DNA of 47,302 nucleotides. Origin: Acidimicrobiaceae bacterium (GTDB lineage Bacteria; Actinomycetota; Acidimicrobiia; Acidimicrobiales; Aldehydirespiratoraceae). Below are positions 42,209-47,302 of the stretch, in pieces. Numbering within the stretch: the stretch's first letter is position 1; the number at the start of each line of letters is the position of its first letter. Both the position numbers and the translations under genes were made by a program. A model generated the notes under the pieces. It searched no databases and was not told the origin of the DNA. It was given only the letters and a program-made list of their open reading frames with translations. The DNA lies in NCBI GenBank assembly GCA_009835735.1, contig VXWX01000041.1, positions 1-47,302 on the forward strand. The letters are read 5' to 3'.

Positions 42209-45200
42209 CTAAGTACGCCAGTGGTCGGCTAGGTCTCCGATGGGGGTCGTCAGCAGATCGACCACCGCGATCCCGGCCAGACGGTCCTCGTCGAAGGCGG
42301 GTTCGGTCTCGGTGACCGCGTCGCGTAGCTCCGAGTAGCGATTGCGGTACCCCTGCAGGACGCTTCGGGCCACCGGGGCCGGAAGCGAGTCCTCGAAGCG
42401 GACATGCAGCAGGGTGATACCCACAGTGGCACCCGCAGCGACCTCCGGGACGAATACGACCGTGCGCCCGTCGTGGCGGCCTCGAGCGGCCAGCACCCGG
42501 CGCTCTCCCGCCACCCGGCGCTTGCTGCCGGTCAGTGAAGGGGCAGATGCCGTACGCGAGGTGATCTGAGTCGCGATGCCGCCCTGGTCCACTACGGCGA
42601 TCCCCTCGAGCCCGTCCAGCCGGTAGCGGGTGTGGCCCAGCACCTCGGCCACGGCCGGGCTCAGATCGGCCAGAGCCCGGACGGTGGAGTAGGAGAGATT
42701 GTCCCTGGGTGCGCCACTAGCCAGCACGGCCCGAATGAGCGGCGCTTCCAGCAGCGTCTGGTCCGAGCGGGAGATACCGACCGTGACCGTCTTGGCTTGG
42801 TGGCGGATGGCGTCGACCGGGCGGGTCAACTCATCGATCCCGACGCTCAGCGCGGCCTCGAGGTCGTCGATCAGCGCCTCGGGGGTGCCGATCCGGCCCA
42901 ACTCCAGTTCGTATACGTCGAGCGGCGCCAGTCCGACGGCGAAGCGCATCAGCGTGACGATGCGCACCGCGGTGGACGCCTCCAGGTGCCCGTTGTAGTC
43001 GCCGCGCCGCAGACCGGCCGAGAATGCGGTATTGCTCTGCCGCAACGCGGGAAGGGCCAGACGCAGAACCTCCTCCGCGGTGCTGTCCGGAAGGGCCGCG
43101 GCGGCCTCGATGGCCGCTCGGGCCTCTCGCAGAGGCTGGGCTCCGGCGTCGATGGCCAGGGCGGCCTCGTAGCCGAATAGGTGGCCCACCATGGTGGCGG
43201 GCAGGAAGGCCAACCGAGGGTCAACTCTCGGCACCGGAAGCACGGCCGACGCGCCCTCGTATCGGGTGTCACCGTCGTCGGCCACCACGACAGGGGCGGC
43301 CCGATGGGCGCCGAAGATGGCCACCTCCTTGGCCACGTCGTCGGCCACCGAGCCCGACAGGCCCGCGGCGCACACCAGCACCAGGGGTTCGGCCGACAGG
43401 TCGATGTGCTTCTTGTCCTCGGTCGCGTCGGCCGAGATCGACCTGTAGCACAGTTCCGAGAGCTTGATGCGAACTTCGCGAGCGGCAACCTGGTTCGGCC
43501 CGTTGCCCACTACCGCCCAATGGCGCCGGCCCGGGGCCAGGCGGCGAGCGGTCTCGCCTATGGCGGCCCGCCGCTCCAGGACTGCCTCCAGCACCGAAGG
43601 CATGGACCGGAGCGTCTCGAGGAGACTGCGTCGGGCGGCCGCACCCCGCTCACCGGCAACCTCGCCCGCGACGGCCACGGCCAGAAGGCAGCCCGCCGCC
43701 ACCTGGGAATAGAACGCCTTGGTGGAGGCCACGCTCATCTCCACGTCGCGGCCGTCGGAGGTGTACAGAACGCCGTCGGCTCGGTCCGTGAGGTCGCTGT
43801 TTCGGCGGTTGACGACAGCTACCACCGATCCCCCTCTGGCCCGCACCAGATCGACGGTGCGGTTGGTGTCGGTGGTTGTTCCCGACTGGGAGATGGCGAC
43901 CACCAGCGTGTCGGACATGTCATCGGTCAGATGAAACGCCGACAGCTCCGTGGCAAGCAGCGCCCTCACGTCGAGGGCCGCGGCACAGCCAGCATCGGCG
44001 AGCAGGGTCCGGAGGCATCGGGCGAAGCTCTCCCCCGCCACGGCCGCGGTCCCCTGGCCGATGGCCACGACCTTGGCCACCGACCCGTCCCGCAGGCCGG
44101 ACCGGACGACCTCGGGCAGTGCCTCCGGGCCCAGCGAGGGACCGGGGCCGTCCGGGGTGTCGATGATCCTGCCTCTCAGCGTCTTGCGGAACGACGCCGG
44201 AGCCTCACCGATCTCCTTGAGAAGGTAGTGGCGATGATCTCCGCGGTCGATGTCCCGGGTGGTGATGGCCGCGGTCGAGACCTCGTCGGGCGCCACCGGA
44301 AGCGGAGTGCCGTCGTAGGAATGCCGGGACACGCCGTCGATCAGGCCGGCGCGGCTGCCGTCGAGCTCCACGATCTGGCCACGACCCCCGTCGGGATTGC
44401 CGCCGCCGGCGACGGCCTCGCCGTCCATGCGCAGATAATCCGACGTCTCCTCCACCACACCGTAGGGCTCGCTGGCCACAATGAAGGCGTCGTCGGCTAG
44501 ACCGACATACAGGGCCTGGCCACTGCCTCGCAACGCGAGCTGCAGACGATCGGGCGAGCCAGCAGTGCAGACGGCCACGGCCACCGAGCCCTCGCACTCG
44601 GCCACGGTGCGCCGGAACGCCTCCCCCGACGCCAGACCCTCGGCCAGGCGGCGGCCCATCAGTGCGGGCACGGTCTTGGAGTCGGTGGTTATCGCGGGCG
44701 GCACTCGGACACCGGCCGCGTCGAACAGCTCGGCGTAATTGTCCACATCCCCGTTGATGGCCCCGATCACGTACGGGGTGTGCTCACCGGTCAGTTCGCT
44801 GTTGAGCGGATGGGCATTCGCCTCCGAGATGATGCCGATAGAGGCCCAGCGGGTGTGGGCCAGCACGAGCACGCGGGCATCGGTGGAGGCCAGCGCGGCG
44901 GCCAGCAGGCGGTCGGAGGTCACTGCCGCCCGCAGGGCCGCGGTGTTGTCGCCCAGTTCGCCGATCTCGGCTGCCGTCTTGTGGACGATGCTGAGCACGC
45001 CGTCAACGAGGCGCACCGAACCCGAGCCGAACGACGAATCGTGGCCGCGGCGCTCCAAGGCCGCGGTCACAACGGGATCGTCGCCGTCGAGTCCGTGGCC
45101 GCTGACCAGGAGGTGCAGCCCGGCCGAGTCGCGCCCGCGCACCTCGAGCCGGTCCAGCGCCGACAGCGCCTGGTGGACCGACAGGTAGGCCTCGACCGCA

Positions 45201-45670
45201 GCCGGTGACGAATTCGCGGTCAGCTGCGCTCCCGCCAGCAGCTTCGATACCGAGTGCGAGGCTCCCAGCCGATCCCGTCCGAGAGCCCACAGGCCGTCAC
45301 GGAGGTGCACCAGCTCCTCATTGAGATGCTCCAGTTCGGCAGGATCGAGCGATGTGTCGGCATCGAGTCGGGCCTCCAGGGCGGCCACCGAAGCGGTCGC
45401 GGAGTCGATGAGGTCCCTGAGAGTTTCGGCCACCTCCGGTGACTCGAGCAGGAGGCGCAAGCCGGGCACACCGCCCAACAGCCGGTTGGCCGCATGCAGC
45501 CGCTCGGCCGCGGGTCCCAACTGTTGCGCGAGGTCCCCCAGACGCCCCCCGGCCACGGCGGCGGCGTCCGATAGGGCGGTCACGGCCGCCTCGACCTTGC
45601 CGGTCACGTCGGCGGCGCCGGGGACCGGCCGCGTCGACGGGCGGCGCACGATGGCAACTATCCCGCACAT
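42209..45670 (-). CDS. Giant GlmS-like glucosamine-6-phosphate synthase (1153 residues)
   Basis: Expected to make glucosamine-6-phosphate from fructose-6-phosphate and glutamine for the cell wall. The Ntn amidotransferase starts with the nucleophile C2 (MCGIVAI), but about 150 mostly helical residues separate it from RGRDSAG (178-184), which in the 609-residue Escherichia coli GlmS lies near residue 27. HTRWAS (271-276) and AINGDVDN (303-310) complete the amidotransferase. The SIS domains show SQSGTTTDT (593-601), ASTKAF (647-652) and EDKKHIDLS (750-758). The core should end near residue 853, yet 300 more residues follow. They include AKTVTV (958-963), like the AKSVTV end of E. coli GlmS. An AGGAG lies about 13 bases before the ATG. 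Next to glmM, it is probably the lineage's functional GlmS. Confidence 0.85.
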   Translation of the reverse strand: MCGIVAIVRRPSTRPVPGAADVTGKVEAAVTALSDAAAVAGGRLGDLAQQLGPAAERLHAANRLLGGVPGLRLLLESPEVAETLRDLIDSATASVAALEARLDADTSLDPAELEHLNEELVHLRDGLWALGRDRLGASHSVSKLLAGAQLTANSSPAAVEAYLSVHQALSALDRLEVRGRDSAGLHLLVSGHGLDGDDPVVTAALERRGHDSSFGSGSVRLVDGVLSIVHKTAAEIGELGDNTAALRAAVTSDRLLAAALASTDARVLVLAHTRWASIGIISEANAHPLNSELTGEHTPYVIGAINGDVDNYAELFDAAGVRVPPAITTDSKTVPALMGRRLAEGLASGEAFRRTVAECEGSVAVAVCTAGSPDRLQLALRGSGQALYVGLADDAFIVASEPYGVVEETSDYLRMDGEAVAGGGNPDGGRGQIVELDGSRAGLIDGVSRHSYDGTPLPVAPDEVSTAAITTRDIDRGDHRHYLLKEIGEAPASFRKTLRGRIIDTPDGPGPSLGPEALPEVVRSGLRDGSVAKVVAIGQGTAAVAGESFARCLRTLLADAGCAAALDVRALLATELSAFHLTDDMSDTLVVAISQSGTTTDTNRTVDLVRARGGSVVAVVNRRNSDLTDRADGVLYTSDGRDVEMSVASTKAFYSQVAAGCLLAVAVAGEVAGERGAAARRSLLETLRSMPSVLEAVLERRAAIGETARRLAPGRRHWAVVGNGPNQVAAREVRIKLSELCYRSISADATEDKKHIDLSAEPLVLVCAAGLSGSVADDVAKEVAIFGAHRAAPVVVADDGDTRYEGASAVLPVPRVDPRLAFLPATMVGHLFGYEAALAIDAGAQPLREARAAIEAAAALPDSTAEEVLRLALPALRQSNTAFSAGLRRGDYNGHLEASTAVRIVTLMRFAVGLAPLDVYELELGRIGTPEALIDDLEAALSVGIDELTRPVDAIRHQAKTVTVGISRSDQTLLEAPLIRAVLASGAPRDNLSYSTVRALADLSPAVAEVLGHTRYRLDGLEGIAVVDQGGIATQITSRTASAPSLTGSKRRVAGERRVLAARGRHDGRTVVFVPEVAAGATVGITLLHVRFEDSLPAPVARSVLQGYRNRYSELRDAVTETEPAFDEDRLAGIAVVDLLTTPIGDLADHWRT

Positions 45671-45691
45671 GTCAGATCAGCGCTCCTGCGG

Positions 45692-45742
45692 CGAACTTCT
45701 GTCAATTTTCCACCTATACGGTGGATTACTGACAGAAGCTCT
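45692..45742. repeat. 51-bp dispersed palindromic element, copy 2
   Basis: Same architecture as copy 1 at 18797: left arm CGAACTTCTGTCAA, 4-base spacer, CCACC, loop TATAC, GGTGG, 4-base spacer and right arm CTGACAGAAGCTCT, with the core TGACAGAAG exactly complementary. It is in the opposite orientation to copy 1. It occupies the space between the glmM stop and the glmS-like start, both on the minus strand, and on that strand contains TTGACA about 30 bp before the glmS-like ATG, which could act as a -35. Confidence 0.8.
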
Positions 45743-45750
45743 GTAGGCCA

Positions 45751-47190
45751 TTACCGGCACGACAGCACCGCCTCGATCCTCGCCGCGAGTTGCGCTGCTT
45801 CTGTTCGGGCCGCTTCCAGGTCTGCGGCCTCGACCATCACGCGGATCAGCGGCTCGGTGCCCGAAGGCCGCACCAGCACCCGACCGGAGTCACCCAGCCG
45901 GTCCTCGGTCGCAGCCGCTATCGGGCCGAGAACAGCGTCGAGGTCGGCGGGCACCGCGGCCGGCGGCACGGGCACGCCGACCAGAACTTGGGGCAACCGG
46001 GTCATGGCCCCTGCGGCTGCGACGTGCAGGCCGTTGCCGGAGCGCTTCACGGCATCCAGCAACTGGACCGCGGTCAGCAGACCGTCGCCGGTTGTGGCCA
46101 GGTCGCGGAAGATCAGATGGCCGGACTGCTCGCCGCCCAGGACCAGGTCCCGTTCCTCCAGCGCTTCGAGCACGTGGCGGTCGCCTACAGGCGTCTCGAC
46201 CACGTCGATGTCGCGCTCGGCCATAGCCTGACGAAGTCCGAGGTTGGACATAACCGTGACCACGACGGCGTTCCCGGTGAGTCGCCCCCGCTGAGCCCGG
46301 TCGATGGCGCACACGGCAAGAATCTGGTCCCCATCGACGAGTCTCCCCCCGCCATCGACCGCCAGCACGCGGTCTGCGTCCCCGTCGAAGGCCAGGCCAG
46401 CATCGGCGCCGGACGACGCCACCGCGGCCTGAAGGCTCTCGGGGTGCAGCGATCCGCAGCCATCGTTGATGTTGTAGCCGTCGGGCTCGGCGTGGATCGT
46501 CTTGACCTCCGCTCGTAGGGCGCGCAGGCAATCGGGAGCGGAGCGGCAGGCAGCCCCGTTGGCCGCGTCGACCACGATGCGCAGTCCCGCCAGGTCGCGC
46601 CCCTCCAGGCTCGCGGCCACAGCCTGAATGTGACGGCGGCGGGCCAGGTCCCCCGCCGAGTCGCCCGCTGACATCCCAACCGGCCGGGACGACCCTGTGT
46701 CGGGTACGGGCCCTGCGCCATCGCCGGAAGCGGCCGGGCGGAACTCTGCCGCGCCGTGGTTGTGTCGGGCACCGGCTGCGAGCACGGTGGGGTAGTCGTC
46801 GAGCAACTCCCCGACGCGCCACTCGATCTCGTGTTGAACCTCATCGCTCAGCTTGCGGCCTCCGGGCGCGAACAGCTTCACGCCGTTGTCGTGCCAGAGG
46901 TTGTGCGACGCCGACACCATCGCCCCGGCGACCTGCTCGTCCTCGCACCAGCGGGCCACTGCGGGAGTGGGCACCACACCCAAGTCAACGGCTGCGCCCC
47001 CCGCGCTTCGCACGCCCCGGCACAGGGCCTCAACGAGGCCTGGGCCTGAGGCCCTGGGGTCGTGCCCGACCGCCAGCCGGTCGCCGCCCAACACGACGGC
47101 CGCAGCTCGGCCCAACGCCTCGACGAACTCTGGGGTCAACTCGCTGCGAGCGTCGCCGCGCACCCCGTCGGTGCCGAAGGTCAGGCTCAT
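45751..47190 (-). CDS. glmM: Phosphoglucosamine mutase
   Basis: A 479-residue alpha-phosphohexomutase converting glucosamine-6-phosphate to the 1-phosphate. The phosphoserine is S95 in VSASHNLWHDNG, the Mg loop is FDGDADR, the sugar loop GGEQSGH and the phosphate loop RPSGTEPLIR. It is about 30 residues longer than the usual 445-450 because of a Gly/Ser/Pro-rich insert after the first domain (around residues 140-180). It precedes the giant GlmS-like gene and follows rpsI, the standard actinobacterial order. Confidence 0.96.
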   Translation of the reverse strand: MSLTFGTDGVRGDARSELTPEFVEALGRAAAVVLGGDRLAVGHDPRASGPGLVEALCRGVRSAGGAAVDLGVVPTPAVARWCEDEQVAGAMVSASHNLWHDNGVKLFAPGGRKLSDEVQHEIEWRVGELLDDYPTVLAAGARHNHGAAEFRPAASGDGAGPVPDTGSSRPVGMSAGDSAGDLARRRHIQAVAASLEGRDLAGLRIVVDAANGAACRSAPDCLRALRAEVKTIHAEPDGYNINDGCGSLHPESLQAAVASSGADAGLAFDGDADRVLAVDGGGRLVDGDQILAVCAIDRAQRGRLTGNAVVVTVMSNLGLRQAMAERDIDVVETPVGDRHVLEALEERDLVLGGEQSGHLIFRDLATTGDGLLTAVQLLDAVKRSGNGLHVAAAGAMTRLPQVLVGVPVPPAAVPADLDAVLGPIAAATEDRLGDSGRVLVRPSGTEPLIRVMVEAADLEAARTEAAQLAARIEAVLSCR

Positions 47191-47247
47191 CGCCGCGGCC
47201 TTGCGGCCCCGGGCGCGCTCACGGGACGTCGGGTCGTCGCCCCGCGC

Positions 47248-47302
47248 TCAGCGCTTGCTGTACTGCGGTGCCTTGCGTGCCTTCTTGAGGCCGTACTTCT
47301 TC
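47248..47302 (-). CDS. rpsI: 30S ribosomal protein S9, C-terminal 17 codons only
   Basis: The minus strand reads KKYGLKKARKAPQYSKR and a TGA stop, the invariant C-terminal tail of S9 that reaches the ribosomal P site, ending in the conserved Ser-Lys-Arg. The rest lies beyond the right edge. The 57 bp to glmM show no terminator. Confidence 0.93.
   Translation of the reverse strand, partial: KKYGLKKARKAPQYSKR

Noticed and set aside
45671..45750. glmS-type ribozyme before the GlmS-like gene
   Set aside because: The gap is only 80 bp and is filled by the 51-bp palindrome; it lacks room and the core motifs for a glmS ribozyme.

Overview
The window is 47.3 kb of very GC-rich DNA with dense coding, pervasive 4-nt ATGA/GTGA gene overlaps and many genes starting on GTG. 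Two blocks match gene orders known from Actinomycetota (pcrA-sucC-sucD-purH; rpsI-glmM-glmS-acpS-nnrD-alr-tsaE-tsaB-tsaD-groES-groEL with guaB3-guaA nearby). An actinobacterium, probably of the Acidimicrobiia type, is the best guess; the class is inference. Many genes have a TAnnnT -10 hexamer only 6-8 nt before the start codon and no Shine-Dalgarno sequence, which suggests widespread leaderless transcription.

Region 1 (1-12.6 kb) is catabolic. A livF-FAH hydrolase-aldehyde dehydrogenase operon runs leftwards out of the window, a MarR regulator diverges from it, and an SDR diverges from a rightward operon (acetoacetate-decarboxylase-like protein, cytochrome P450, HpaD-like extradiol dioxygenase, class I glutamine amidotransferase). 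Two near-identical palindromes at the two divergent promoters look like the MarR operators. A glutamine-synthetase-like enzyme meets the amidotransferase tail to tail, followed by an acyl-CoA dehydrogenase, an alpha/beta hydrolase and a PuuD-like gamma-glutamyl hydrolase. Together they suggest activation of an amine as a gamma-glutamyl amide, oxidation, and meta ring cleavage of the homoprotocatechuate kind.

Region 2 (12.6-18.8 kb) holds a second P450 with a tandem palindromic operator, citrate synthase, a luciferase-like monooxygenase with a clear intrinsic terminator, a TauD-type dioxygenase and a homocysteine methyltransferase preceded by a six-codon overlapping leader ORF.

Region 3 (18.9-28.6 kb) is housekeeping: purH-sucD-sucC, a membrane-anchored orphan, an AlaX-type editing protein, PcrA helicase, and a reverse-transsulfuration pair (cystathionine beta-synthase and gamma-lyase).

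Region 4 (28.6-47.3 kb) has guaA-guaB3, a Nudix hydrolase with a conserved 55-residue partner, a lipoprotein with duplicated PPC-like domains, CIRCE-controlled groES-groEL, the t6A genes tsaD-tsaB-tsaE, a P1 (DmpA/NylC-type) peptidase, alr, nnrD/E, acpS, a 1153-residue GlmS-like protein nearly twice the usual size, glmM and the last 17 codons of rpsI. Two copies of a 51-bp palindromic element (18.8 and 45.7 kb, opposite orientations) are dispersed intergenic repeats; a third, unrelated palindrome of the same 51-bp span lies at 16.7 kb. No tRNA, rRNA, CRISPR array, insertion sequence or prophage gene was recognised.
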